The notes: a model not told the origin generated them from the sequence alone. A DNA stretch of 64,000 bases from ZC4RG20 sp036381515 (GCA_036381515.1 DASVCR010000054.1:1-64000), one strand, 5' to 3'. Positions 34,228-42,830 are shown, counted from the stretch's first letter. Translations and numbers: made by a program.

Positions 34228-35289
34228 ATGGAACAAATCGGCCTCGACAGGCTAAAGGGGCTAATCGCTTTTTCGCGGGCGGCCTCGCTCGGAAGCTACA
34301 CCGCTGCTGCGCGCGCGCTGTCGATTTCGCCCTCAGCCGTCAGCAAGAGTATTCAGCGACTCGAAAAACGGCTGGGCGTCAAGCTCTTCGCTCGCACCAC
34401 ACGTTCGCTGACCCTGACACCCGAGGGGCGCGTTCTACACGACCGGGCGATCCAGCTGCTGCGTCACGCCGAGGAGATCGAGCTGGTCGCCGCCGCGGTG
34501 TGCGGAGAGCCCTCAGGCTCCATCAAACTCGCCGCCCCCGTTCCGATCGCGTTGCATATCCTTGCGCCAAAGTTGGCCTTGTTCCGGGAGCGCTACCCCA
34601 AGGTCACTGTCGACCTGCGGGTCAGCGATACGATGAGCGATCTCATAGAGGAAGGTATCGACGTCGCGATCCGGATCGGCGACCCGGAAGATTCACGTCT
34701 TATCGCGCGCAGGCTAGGTCCAAATAAAGCTGGTGCCTTCGCTTCGCCCGCCTATCTGGCAAAGCGCGGCGTGCCGCGCCGGATTGAAGATCTGGAGCGG
34801 CATGACTGCGTCAACATCCGGCACTTCAACTCCGGACAGTTGTTACGCTGGCCGTTTCGCGTGGGAAACCGAACGGTGGAAATCTTGCCCGCTGCCGGCG
34901 TCGTCGTTGACAACTCCGATGCCGTAACTGTCGCCGTCGCTGGCGGTGCAGGTATCGGCCTTGCTCCGACCTATGTCGCCGCGCCATACGTTGCTCGAGG
35001 GGAACTGGTGCCGGTTCTGGCGCAGTATTGGGCGGAACGGCATAGCATTACCGCGCTTTGGTCGGAAAGTCGCCGCGGCAACCCGAACGTAAAAGCCTTC
35101 GTCGCCTTTTTACAGGAGATCTTTCCAAATCCAGCGCCGTGGGATCAGGTTCAGATGCACCCCGAAACGCCGCAGGGCTATGGCAGCAATGCGAGCCGAG
35201 CCAAGGCGAAGAAACCGCAACCGACGCGAACCGCAAAGCGGACGGCTGGAGCTTCGCGACCGAGAACGAAGCATCGGCGTGGCAGCTAA
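34228..35289 (+). CDS. LysR-family transcriptional regulator
   Basis: A 353-residue regulator. The N-terminal winged helix (about 5-65) reads LDRLKGLIAFSRAASLGSYTAAARALSISPSAVSKSIQRLEKRLGVKLFARTTRSLTLTPEG; the ligand domain follows (about 90-300). The C-terminus has an extra basic tail (KAKKPQPTRTAKRTAGASRPRTKHRRG) of some 40 residues not usual in LysR. Transcribed away from the SDR/GST pair, 127 bases apart, so it most likely controls them. ATG at 34228 begins the conserved helix; the longer open frame upstream is not real. Confidence 0.9.
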   Translation: MEQIGLDRLKGLIAFSRAASLGSYTAAARALSISPSAVSKSIQRLEKRLGVKLFARTTRSLTLTPEGRVLHDRAIQLLRHAEEIELVAAAVCGEPSGSIKLAAPVPIALHILAPKLALFRERYPKVTVDLRVSDTMSDLIEEGIDVAIRIGDPEDSRLIARRLGPNKAGAFASPAYLAKRGVPRRIEDLERHDCVNIRHFNSGQLLRWPFRVGNRTVEILPAAGVVVDNSDAVTVAVAGGAGIGLAPTYVAAPYVARGELVPVLAQYWAERHSITALWSESRRGNPNVKAFVAFLQEIFPNPAPWDQVQMHPETPQGYGSNASRAKAKKPQPTRTAKRTAGASRPRTKHRRGS

Positions 35290-35322
35290 GGATTACTTCC
35301 TGCGCGCCCCCGCGCCTCCTGC

Positions 35323-35706
35323 TCAGGAGCCGGCCTTCGCATCGAATTTTCGCCGGGCCTCCTCGATGTCGTCGAGGTGGTGGATCGCCCAGTCGTAGAC
35401 CGCCGCGAAGGGCACTTGCAGCGTGCGCCCCAAGTCGGTGATCGAATACTCGACGGCGACTGGCGACGTCGCTATCACCCGGCGCTCGATCAATCCGTTG
35501 CGCTCGAGCCGCCTCAGCGCCTGAGTCAGTGCCTTGTGGGTTATTCCTTCCAATCGGCGCATCATTGCGTTGAAGCGCGTCGGCCGCTCAATGAGGATGG
35601 TCAGGATCATCACCGACCATTTGTTGGCCACCTGGTCGAAGAACGATCGCGCGGCGCAATCGGCGAAATAGACGATGTCCACGTCCGCAGGCCGGGTCCT
35701 CGGCAT
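35323..35706 (-). CDS. HxlR-family transcriptional regulator
   Basis: A 127-residue winged-helix protein. Family signature: CAARSFFDQVANKWSVMILTILIERPTRFNAMMRRLEGITHKALTQALRRLERNGLIERRV, then the wing VEYSITDLGRTLQVPFAAVYDWA. The cysteine at C17 is at the conserved N-terminal position that senses aldehydes or electrophiles in some HxlR proteins. Convergent with the LysR gene and with a tiny ORF starting three bases from its own start on the other strand. Confidence 0.9.
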   Translation of the reverse strand: MPRTRPADVDIVYFADCAARSFFDQVANKWSVMILTILIERPTRFNAMMRRLEGITHKALTQALRRLERNGLIERRVIATSPVAVEYSITDLGRTLQVPFAAVYDWAIHHLDDIEEARRKFDAKAGS

Positions 35707-35708
35707 GT

Positions 35709-35927
35709 GTGAGCGACCTGGGCGAGGGGACCCCTTACGCCTACATCGAATGCGTCCAGACTCTGTATCCCGTGAACGGCGTCGGGACCCCGCTGACTCC
35801 GGGTGCGGTGTTCGAGTACGAGGTCCTGGACATGTTCGGCCGCCCGTGGGCGTACCTCTGGGAGAAGTACCACGAGCAAGGGATGCAGCGGCCGGACCCG
35901 GACGAGGATTTGTTCAACTTCGAATAG
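35709..35927 (+). CDS. Small hypothetical protein or gene remnant
   Basis: A possible 72-residue product starting GTG three bases from the divergent hxlR start. Content is not random (TPYAYIECVQTLYPVNGVG, FEYEVLDMFGRPWAYLWEKYHEQ) and codon use looks coding, but I recognise no family. The very close start-to-start position leaves no room for a promoter, so it may be the 3' end of a gene truncated when the GST/SDR/LysR/HxlR block arrived. Confidence 0.35.
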   Translation: MSDLGEGTPYAYIECVQTLYPVNGVGTPLTPGAVFEYEVLDMFGRPWAYLWEKYHEQGMQRPDPDEDLFNFE

Positions 35928-35975
35928 GGCGAGGAACCGCGCGAGCGATTCGCTCGCGCGGTCGTCCCGGCCGAC

Positions 35976-36863
35976 TTACGCCGCGGCACGCAGCTTGAAG
36001 AGCTCGATCGCGTTCTCCTTCAGGATCAGCGGCCGCACCTCGTCGCGAAAATCGGCTTGCTTGAAATCTTCGAGCCATCTGTCGGGCGTGATCAGCGGGT
36101 AGTCCGAGCCGAACAGCACCTTGCGCTTCAGCATCGTGTTCGCGTAGTGCACGAGCTGCGGCGGGAAGTACTTCGGCGACCAGCCCGAGAGATCCAGGTA
36201 CACCTGGGCCTTGTGCAGGCACATCGACAGCGCCTCGTCCTGCCACGGCCAGGACGGATGCGCGAGGATGATCGGCATATCCGGGAAATCGACCGCAACG
36301 TCGTCGACGTACATCGGGTTGCCGTACTTGAGCCTGATTCCGCCGCCGCCGGGCAGTCCGGTGCCCATTCCCGAATGCCCTGTGTGGAATATCGCCGGCA
36401 GCTTGTGCTCCGCGATCACTTCGTAGAGCGGGTACGCAATCTTGTCGTTCGGGAAGAACTCCTGGAACTGCGGATGGAACTTGAAGCCTTTCACGCCGTA
36501 ATGCTCGATCAGGCGCCGCGCCTCCCGCGGCGCGTCCTTGCGGGCCGGATCGATACTCGCGAACGCAATCATCACGTCCGCATGCTCGGCTGCCAGCTCC
36601 GCGATCTCTTCGTTCGGTATCGGCTTCACGCCCCGCGCCCGCTCGCCGTCGACCGAGAACACAACGCACGCCATCTTCCGCTCGCGGTAGTAGGCCGCGA
36701 TCTCGGGGATAGTCGGCCGCGGCGTGTCGTGCTTGAAGTATCTCTGCGCCGCCTCCTGGAACTTCGTCGCCTGCGCTTCCCGCGGCTCGCGGACCGATGC
36801 CTCGACGTGCGCGTGCACGTCGAAGGCTACGATCGAGTCGACATCGATACGCTGCGTGCTCAT
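35976..36863 (-). CDS. Amidohydrolase-2 family metal-dependent hydrolase
   Basis: TIM-barrel hydrolase or decarboxylase, 295 residues. Metal ligands: H17 and H19 (FDVHAHV), the central histidine in FKFHPQFQEF, HTGHSGMG and LAHPSWPWQ, and the aspartate in LFGSDYPLI. The 4-oxalomesaconate hydratase/ACMSD-like clade has this pattern and includes enzymes of aromatic ring degradation. ATG at 36863 is chosen because GGAGG lies nine bases ahead; an in-frame TTG nine bases earlier is less likely. Divergent from a MarR gene, with a perfect palindrome between them. Confidence 0.9.
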   Translation of the reverse strand: MSTQRIDVDSIVAFDVHAHVEASVREPREAQATKFQEAAQRYFKHDTPRPTIPEIAAYYRERKMACVVFSVDGERARGVKPIPNEEIAELAAEHADVMIAFASIDPARKDAPREARRLIEHYGVKGFKFHPQFQEFFPNDKIAYPLYEVIAEHKLPAIFHTGHSGMGTGLPGGGGIRLKYGNPMYVDDVAVDFPDMPIILAHPSWPWQDEALSMCLHKAQVYLDLSGWSPKYFPPQLVHYANTMLKRKVLFGSDYPLITPDRWLEDFKQADFRDEVRPLILKENAIELFKLRAAA

Positions 36864-36983
36864 GCGGAACAACCTCCGTCAATTCGAATTCCCGGAAAAA
36901 ATGGTCGGAAAGGGCAGCTCCCGTTTTCCGCGGGAGGCGGGCGAGCCCATTCTCACCGCGTCCGCGGTTGCCGCGGCCGATTG

Positions 36984-36998
36984 GTTATATGGTATAAC
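36984..36998. promoter_or_regulatory. Palindromic operator candidate between amidohydrolase and MarR genes
   Basis: GTTATA-TGG-TATAAC, a perfect inverted repeat with a 3-base centre in an AT-rich island within GC-rich sequence. It is 121 bases before the amidohydrolase start and 48 before the MarR ATG. TATAAC and GTTATA also resemble -10 elements on both strands, so a bound MarR dimer would cover divergent promoters. Confidence 0.65.
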
Positions 36999-37045
36999 TT
37001 CTTCCGTCGGCATCCCAATGGGTCGTGGAGCTGACGGGCCGTCCG

Positions 37046-37645
37046 ATGCGAGAATCTGCCAATCCACGCCGGAGCCGCCGTCTGGGCGGGCTCGCCGAGC
37101 AGCCGGCCGCAAATCTGGTGCGGAACCCGGCACGCGGCGCCTCGCGGGTCGCGCAGAGACAAGGTCGGGAGGTTCGCCTTGGGAGCCTCGCGAATCAGAT
37201 CGGTTACGCGCTGCGCCGAGCGCAGCTTGCCGTGTTCGCCGATCTGATCGACGCACTCGCGAAGTTCGATCTCACGCCGGCGAAATTCAGCGTCCTAGCC
37301 GTCATTCACGAGAATCCCGGCGTGCGGCCGTCCGAGGTCGGGCGCGCGCTCGATATCAAGAAGACGAACTTCGTGCCGCTCCTCGATTCGCTCGAGCGGC
37401 GCGGGCTCGTCGTTCGCCGTCCGGCGGCCGAGGACCGCCGTGCGGTCGAATTGCACCTGACGGCGGAAGGTCGGGCGCTGCTGCAGCGGGCGAATCAGGC
37501 ACAAGCGAGGCACGAGACGAAGTTCGTCGCGCGTCTGGGTGAGAGAGGCCGCACGGAGCTCCTCGAGCTTCTCGAACGGCTCACGACGGATCACGATGCC
37601 GCGAACTGCGTCGGAAGCAAGCCTTCAGGAAAAGGAAAGCGATGA
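37046..37645 (+). CDS. MarR-family transcriptional regulator
   Basis: Winged-helix repressor. Conserved part (about residues 45-190): IGYALRRAQLAVFADLIDALAKFDLTPAKFSVLAVIHENPGVRPSEVGRALDIKKTNFVPLLDSLERRGLVVRRPAAEDRRAVELHLTAEG, with the DRR wing. The start is uncertain: an ATG at 37046 and a GTG at 37025 both leave an arginine-rich N-terminal stretch not seen in MarR proteins, and neither has a strong ribosome site. The stop overlaps the FadB-like start by four bases, so both are coupled, which makes an acyl-CoA or aromatic acyl-CoA a likely ligand. Confidence 0.85.
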   Translation: MRESANPRRSRRLGGLAEQPAANLVRNPARGASRVAQRQGREVRLGSLANQIGYALRRAQLAVFADLIDALAKFDLTPAKFSVLAVIHENPGVRPSEVGRALDIKKTNFVPLLDSLERRGLVVRRPAAEDRRAVELHLTAEGRALLQRANQAQARHETKFVARLGERGRTELLELLERLTTDHDAANCVGSKPSGKGKR

Positions 37646-39753
37646 GCAACGAAGTCGTCTCCGTCACCGTCGACGACGGCATCGCCGTCGTCGTGATCGA
37701 TAATCCGCCGGTCAATACGATCACCGCAGCCGTTCGCGAGGGCCTTACGAAAGCGCTCGATCGGATCCGGTCGAACGACGTCAAAGCCGTCGTCATACGC
37801 TGCGCCGGCTCCACCTTCCTTTCGGGCGCCGATATCAACGAGTTCGAAGGCCCGCCGCGCGAGGAGGAGTACCGGCGGCTCTTCAACAACTACGAGCAGC
37901 TCAGCGTACCCGTCGTCGCGGCGATGCACGGCACCGTGCTCGGCGGCGGCCTCGAGTTCGCGCTCGCGTGCCACTACCGAGTCGCCGCGCCGCGCACGCG
38001 GGTGGGCCTGCCCGAGGTGTCGCTCGGGATCATCCCCGGCGCGGGCGGTACGCAGCGCATGCCTAGGCTGATCGGCGTCGAGAAGACGATCGATCTGGTG
38101 CTGAGCGCCCGCCCGATCGAAGCGCCTGCGGCGCTCGAGCTCGGCATCATCGACCGCATCGTCGAAGGCGATCTCGCCGCGGGTGCAGTAGCGTTCGCGC
38201 GTGAGCTCGTCGCCAACGGCAAGGGCCCGCGGCGCACCGGTGAGATGACCGTCGATCCTGCGACGGCGACCGACGAGATCATTTCGCGGATGATCGAGCG
38301 GGCGAAGCGCGAGTATCCGAATCGCGAAGCGCCATTCACCGCGATCGAGGCGATTCGTGCGTCTGCGCGCTTGCCGCTCGACAAGGGCCTCGAATACGAG
38401 ACCGAGCTCGCGAACAAGTCGAAGGCGACGATCGAGGCGAAGGCGTCGATCCACGTGTTCTTCGCCGAGCGCGAAAGCCGAAAGGTTCCGGATCTGCCGC
38501 CCGATACAAAGCCGCGGCCGGTCGAACGCGCAGGTATAGTCGGCTGCGGAACGATGGGCTCCGGCATCGCGATCTGCTTCGCGAACGCGAACATCCCCGT
38601 GACCGTGCTCGAGGCGAACGAGCAGGCGCTCGAGAAGGGGCTCGCGCAGATCGACTCGATCCTCGAGTCGCGCGTGAAGCGCGGCCGCACGACGGCCGAC
38701 GAGAAGGCGCAGCGCCTCGCTCTGATCCGCGGCACGCTCGATTACGACGATCTTCGCGATGCCGACGTGATCATCGAGGCCGTGCTCGAGCGCATGGATC
38801 TGAAACAGCAAGTCTTCAAGCGGCTCGACGAGGTCGCGAAGCCGGGCGCGGTGCTCGCGACGAACACGTCGACGCTCGACATCGAAGAGATCGCGTCCGT
38901 CGTGCGCAGGCCCGAGGACGTGATCGGCATGCATTTCTTCTCGCCGGCGAACGTCATGCCGCTCCTCGAGGTCGTGCGCACGTCGAAGACGTCGCCGGAG
39001 ACCATCGCGACCGTGATGGCGTTATCCAGGCCGCTTCGCAAGACGCCCGTGCTCGCGAAAGTCTGCTACGGCTTCATCGGAAACCGGATGATGGAGGGCT
39101 ACGCGCGCGAGGCCGAGCGCATCGTGCTCGAAGGCGCGACGCCGCGCCAGGTCGACACGGTGCTCGAGAACTTCGGCATGGCGATGGGCATCCTCGCGGT
39201 CTTCGACATGGCGGGCGTCGACGTCGGCGTCAACGTGCACAAGGCGAACGCCGACAAGTATCCGCCGGACCCGACGTACTATCAGGCCGACTTCGCGCTC
39301 TACGAGGCCGGCCGACTCGGACAGAAGACCGGTAAGGGCTACTATCGCTACGAGCCCGGCGACCGTACGCGTTATGACGACCCCGAGGCGATCGAGATCC
39401 TTCGCAAGCGTGCGAACGAGCTAGGCATCGAGCAGCGCGAGCACAGCGACGAGGAGATCCTCGAGCGCTGTCTCTACCCGCTGCTGAACGAAGGCATTCG
39501 TATCCTCGACGAAGGCATCGCGCTCAGAGCGAGCGACATCGACGTCGTCTGGACGTCGGGCTACGGCTTCCCGCGTTATCGCGGCGGCCCGATGTTCTAT
39601 GCAGACACGATCGGGCTGCCGAAGCTGCTCGACGGGATGCGCAAGTACCGCGAGCGGTTCGGGCCGATGCACTGGGAGCCGTCGCCGCTGCTCGTACGGC
39701 TCGTCGAAGAGGGCAAGACGCTCGCCCAGTGGGATCGCGAGCGGCGCGAGTGA
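37642..39753 (+). CDS. Bifunctional enoyl-CoA hydratase/3-hydroxyacyl-CoA dehydrogenase (FadB/FadJ-like)
   Basis: A 703-residue beta-oxidation enzyme. N-domain crotonase: IDNPPVNTIT, SGADINEFEG, AAMHGTVLGGGLEFALACHYRV (oxyanion hole) and LPEVSLGIIPGAGGTQR, with the two acid residues in the usual places. Second domain: GIVGCGTMGSGIAICFANANIPVTVLEAN (NAD site), NTSTLDIEEIA, GMHFFSPANVMPLLEVV, and the FIGNRM segment. The C-domain ends with WTSGYGFPRYRGGPM. The clade with EFEGPPREEE rather than E. coli FadB form suggests FadJ/peroxisomal-type. Cotranslated with a MarR gene and divergent from an amidohydrolase. Confidence 0.95.
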   Translation: MSNEVVSVTVDDGIAVVVIDNPPVNTITAAVREGLTKALDRIRSNDVKAVVIRCAGSTFLSGADINEFEGPPREEEYRRLFNNYEQLSVPVVAAMHGTVLGGGLEFALACHYRVAAPRTRVGLPEVSLGIIPGAGGTQRMPRLIGVEKTIDLVLSARPIEAPAALELGIIDRIVEGDLAAGAVAFARELVANGKGPRRTGEMTVDPATATDEIISRMIERAKREYPNREAPFTAIEAIRASARLPLDKGLEYETELANKSKATIEAKASIHVFFAERESRKVPDLPPDTKPRPVERAGIVGCGTMGSGIAICFANANIPVTVLEANEQALEKGLAQIDSILESRVKRGRTTADEKAQRLALIRGTLDYDDLRDADVIIEAVLERMDLKQQVFKRLDEVAKPGAVLATNTSTLDIEEIASVVRRPEDVIGMHFFSPANVMPLLEVVRTSKTSPETIATVMALSRPLRKTPVLAKVCYGFIGNRMMEGYAREAERIVLEGATPRQVDTVLENFGMAMGILAVFDMAGVDVGVNVHKANADKYPPDPTYYQADFALYEAGRLGQKTGKGYYRYEPGDRTRYDDPEAIEILRKRANELGIEQREHSDEEILERCLYPLLNEGIRILDEGIALRASDIDVVWTSGYGFPRYRGGPMFYADTIGLPKLLDGMRKYRERFGPMHWEPSPLLVRLVEEGKTLAQWDRERRE

Positions 39754-39771
39754 TGATTCAACGGTGTGGTG

Positions 39772-39805
39772 CCGTCGCGCGCCGGTGTCGCCGAGCGCGC
39801 GACGG
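39772..39805. terminator. Hairpin between convergent fadB-like and pobA genes
   Basis: Ten-bp perfect stem (CCGTCGCGCG/CGCGCGACGG) with a 14-base loop, just beyond the fadB-like stop and before the pobA stop. CCTTTA follows on the plus strand. A plausible two-way terminator. Confidence 0.45.
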
Positions 39806-39810
39806 TACCT

Positions 39811-40998
39811 TTACGCCTCGCCGAAGTCGAGCGGCAGCCCGACGTAGTTCTCCGCGATCGTCTTTCGTCCGGCTTCCGAATGCAGCACGTAGTCGAGCTC
39901 GGCATCCCGCAGCTTCTCATCGATCGTGTCGGTCTCGGGGAAGCGGTGAGTCAGCATCGTGAACCACCACGAGAAACGCTCGGCACGCCACACGCGGCGC
40001 AGACAGCGTTCGGAGTACCGATCGAGACCGGCGTCGCTCCTCTCGACGTAATGCTCGATCAGCGCCGTCGCCAATAACTTCACGTCCGTCGCGGCGAGAT
40101 TGAGTCCCTTCGCGCCCGTCGGCGGCACGATATGACCGGCGTCGCCGGCGAGAAAGAGGCGCCCGAAGCGCAGCGGCTCGGCGACGAAGCTCCGCAGCGG
40201 CGCGATGCTCTTCTCGAGCGACGGCCCGGTCACGAGCCGCGCGCGGCCCTCCTCGTCGAGCCGGCGCCTGAGCTCCTCCCAGAACGCGTCGTCCGACCAG
40301 GCTTCGACCTTGTCGGTGAGCGGCACTTGCAGGTAGTAGCGGCTTCGGGTACGGCTTCGCATCGAGCAGAGCGCGAAGCCGCGCGGGCTGTTGACGTAGA
40401 TCAGCTCGTCGCTGACCGGCGGTGTGTCCGAGAGGAGCCCCAGCCAGCCGAACGGGTAGACCTTCTCCTGCTCGCGGATCGCGTGCTTCGGCACGCTCGC
40501 GCGGCACACGCCGTGGAAGCCGTCGCAGCCCGCGATGAAGTCGCAGTCGATGCGATACTCGCGACCGTCCTTGCGATAGGTGACGAACGGCTTCGTGCCG
40601 TCGAAATCGTGGACCGCGACATCCTCCGCTTCGTAGACGGTCGGCAGCCCAGCCGCGGCGCGGGCTTCCATCAGATCGCGCGTGAGCTCGGTCTGACCAT
40701 AGACCGTGACGCATTTGCCGCCCGTGAGCCCGTGGAGGTCGATGCGGTATCGGCGGCCCCAGACCAGGATCTCGAGGCCTTCGTGGACGAGACCCTCCCG
40801 ATGCATCCGTGCGCCGACCCCGGCTTCGTCGAGCAGGTCGACGGAGACCTGCTCGAGCACGCCGGCCCGGATCCGGCTCAGTACGTATTCGCCGGTGCGG
40901 CGTTCGAGCAGCACGGCGTCAATGCCGGCCTTGTGCAGCAACTGCCCGAGCAAAAGTCCTGAGGGGCCGGCGCCGATGATCGCGACTTGGGTTCTCAT
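39811..40998 (-). CDS. pobA: 4-hydroxybenzoate 3-monooxygenase
   Basis: FAD/NADPH hydroxylase converting 4-hydroxybenzoate to protocatechuate. 395 residues, the size of Pseudomonas PobA. FAD motifs: QVAIIGAGPSGLLLGQLLHKAGID, CDGFHGVCRASVP and LAGDAGHIVPPTGAKGLNLAA. PobA-type residues include RIRAGVLEQ near the start and YGQTELTRDLMEA. Start at 40998 is the ATG that begins the FAD-binding strand; the longer open frame upstream is unconserved. Divergent from an AraC-family gene, exactly as pobA-pobR in other bacteria. The pca genes for protocatechuate are not in the window. Confidence 0.95.
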   Translation of the reverse strand: MRTQVAIIGAGPSGLLLGQLLHKAGIDAVLLERRTGEYVLSRIRAGVLEQVSVDLLDEAGVGARMHREGLVHEGLEILVWGRRYRIDLHGLTGGKCVTVYGQTELTRDLMEARAAAGLPTVYEAEDVAVHDFDGTKPFVTYRKDGREYRIDCDFIAGCDGFHGVCRASVPKHAIREQEKVYPFGWLGLLSDTPPVSDELIYVNSPRGFALCSMRSRTRSRYYLQVPLTDKVEAWSDDAFWEELRRRLDEEGRARLVTGPSLEKSIAPLRSFVAEPLRFGRLFLAGDAGHIVPPTGAKGLNLAATDVKLLATALIEHYVERSDAGLDRYSERCLRRVWRAERFSWWFTMLTHRFPETDTIDEKLRDAELDYVLHSEAGRKTIAENYVGLPLDFGEA

Positions 40999-41192
40999 GG
41001 TCGGTTGCCGTTCGGACGGCGATCCAAGCGAGAATGTTCGGATCGACTTTGCAGCGAATTGCGTGCCGCGAGAATAGGAGGAATTCGCTCCGAACTTGGA
41101 CTTTTCTGGTCCCGCGCTACCATTCGGGAGGGGCCGGAGCAGTGCCGGGCCGATGCGGCCGCGCAGGCTGCCGAAGCGTAGCGCAGCGCCGA

Positions 41193-41269
41193 CGGGCAAC
41201 GGTCAGCGGGCGGCGGGCAGCGGGCAGCGGGCAACGGGCAACGGGCAGAGGGCAGCGGGCAACAGGCAG
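41193..41269. repeat. Heptanucleotide tandem repeat, 11 copies, ahead of the AraC regulator
   Basis: Eleven units of CGGGCAG/CGGGCAA (a few with one change) run without gaps from 41193 to 41269, in the gap between pobA and its presumed regulator. They end 20 bases before the regulator start. The unit length is not a multiple of three but the repeat is noncoding, so copy-number changes would alter promoter or leader spacing. Confidence 0.85.
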
Positions 41270-41288
41270 CGGCAAGGGGGAGTGACAG

Positions 41289-42188
41289 TTGGCGACGACG
41301 GCGACCGAGCACCGGATCGAGCGGTTTTTCCTGTACGGCGAGCCGGCGGCGGCATGGGGCGAGCGTCTCCTCCATATCGAGACGATCGCGGTGCGAAGCG
41401 CGCGATACGATTGGAGAATTCGCCCGCATATGCACGCCGCGCTGCACCAGCTCCTGTTCGTCGCGAAGGGCAGGGTGGCCGCGATCGCCGAGGACACGTT
41501 GGTCCGGCATCGTGCGCCAGCGCTGATCGTCGTGCCGGCCGGCACCGTGCACGGTTTCGAGTTCGAGCCGGAGACGGAAGGCTACGTCCTGTCGATCACC
41601 GACGACCTGCTGCAGGATCTCGCGCGGCGGGAGGCGGGCATCGGTCGGCTGTTCGACGTGCCGATGACGCTTGCATGCTCTCGATCCGCGGTCGGCGATC
41701 TCGAGCATATGTTCGCCGCGTTCGCGCAAGAGTTCGAGCGGAGGGATCCGGCTCGGATGCTCGCGCTCGAGGGCTGGCTCGCCGTCGTGCTCGCGCGAGT
41801 GCTGCGATTGTCGCAGGCGTTCGAGAGGACGTGCGACGCGGACCTGCGGCGACGCCGAGCGCTCGTGGCACGCTTTCGCGAGCTGATCGCGCGTAACCTC
41901 GGCGAGGGCAAGACCATTGCGGAGTACGCGGCGGCGCTCTACGTCTCGGAGTCGCAACTCCGCAAGGCGTGCCTTTCGGTCGCGGAGCAGTCGCCGATCA
42001 AGCTCGTGCACGGCCGCGTGCTGCTCGAGGCGAAGCGTCAGCTGCTCTACACGAGCAAGCCGGTGAGCGAGATCGCGTACGCTCTCGGATTCGACGATCC
42101 GGCATACTTCACGCGCTTTTTCTCGCGGCGGACCGGGATGTCACCGCGCGCGTATCGGGCTCGCGGCCCGGCTTCGCTGCCGGCGTAA
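41289..42188 (+). CDS. pobR: AraC-family regulator, PobR type
   Basis: A 299-residue activator: N-terminal cupin sensor domain (about 30-150; RPHMHAALHQLLFVAKGRVAAIAED, VVPAGTVHGFEFEPETEGYVLSIT), C-terminal double HTH (about 195-295; KTIAEYAAALYVSESQLRKACLSVAEQSPIKLVH and ISEIAYALGFDDPAYFTRFFSRRTGMSPRAYR, the second with the AraC signature). Divergent from pobA, so it should activate pobA with 4-hydroxybenzoate. The start is TTG with an excellent GGGGGAG site. The symbol rests on this context more than on sequence. Confidence 0.85.
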   Translation: MATTATEHRIERFFLYGEPAAAWGERLLHIETIAVRSARYDWRIRPHMHAALHQLLFVAKGRVAAIAEDTLVRHRAPALIVVPAGTVHGFEFEPETEGYVLSITDDLLQDLARREAGIGRLFDVPMTLACSRSAVGDLEHMFAAFAQEFERRDPARMLALEGWLAVVLARVLRLSQAFERTCDADLRRRRALVARFRELIARNLGEGKTIAEYAAALYVSESQLRKACLSVAEQSPIKLVHGRVLLEAKRQLLYTSKPVSEIAYALGFDDPAYFTRFFSRRTGMSPRAYRARGPASLPA

Positions 42189-42239
42189 TGGTCACTTATA
42201 CGCGCTATCCGCCGCGGGCCGCCCCCGGGCACGGCTTGC

Positions 42240-42704
42240 TCAGGGATTCGCTATTACGTTTGCGTGCCGCACGAACAGGCGCCACGTTCCCTCTTCGTTC
42301 TTCCAGATGTTCGTGAACCGGCGCCTGACGGTGCGCCCGGACGAGAGCCCGGCGCTCGGCGCGTCGCTCCGCGGCTCCACGGTTTCGACGCCCATGACGA
42401 TCACGTAGTCGCCGTCCGCGCGGACGAACTCGTACTCACGATCGAACGTCGCGAAGTCGATGATGCCGGAATGTACGAACGCATCGAGGACCGCCCGCCG
42501 CCCGACCACCACCTCATTGTTCGGCGCGTTGACCGTAAAGTCCTCGGACCAGAGCCGCTCGAGCGTCGGCAAATCGCGCGTCAGGGCCGCGATTCGTTCC
42601 TGGTCGTCGAGCGCGCGCACGCGCTCTTCATCCGCATTTTGGGCTGTTGCGACCATGCCGTGCGCCGCGGCGACGAAGAAAATCAGGGCTAGTGTAACTC
42701 TCAT
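42240..42704 (-). CDS. Exported NTF2-like (DUF4440/SnoaL-type) protein
   Basis: A 154-residue protein with a clear signal peptide (LALIFFVAAAHGMVATAQ). The mature domain has the cone-fold pattern: DDQERIAALTRDLPTLERLWSEDFTVNAPNNEVVVGRRAVLDAF, then VETVEPR and RRRFTNIWKNEEGTWRLFVRHANVI. Related proteins are cyclase- or isomerase-like or only bind ligands. Divergent from the AraC gene at 42831, whose control is possible. Confidence 0.85.
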   Translation of the reverse strand: MRVTLALIFFVAAAHGMVATAQNADEERVRALDDQERIAALTRDLPTLERLWSEDFTVNAPNNEVVVGRRAVLDAFVHSGIIDFATFDREYEFVRADGDYVIVMGVETVEPRSDAPSAGLSSGRTVRRRFTNIWKNEEGTWRLFVRHANVIANP

Positions 42705-42830
42705 AGTCGAGTCTCCGCGATGAGATTTCCCCCACGGACGGCTACTCCTCTCCCGAACCGCGAGGAATAATATCGGCCGTCACGGCTCATCACTCGCCCG
42801 TGAATGACGCGCTTCGACTGAGAGAGACAC

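Noticed and set aside
37642..39753. Assignment of the FadB-like gene as fadB of the aerobic FadBA complex
   Set aside because: No thiolase (fadA) is adjacent, so only the general FadB/FadJ type is given.
41193..41269. Heptanucleotide repeat as part of the regulator coding region
   Set aside because: It lies upstream of the TTG with a strong ribosome site and the cupin domain starts after it; frames through the repeat contain stops or no conserved residues.
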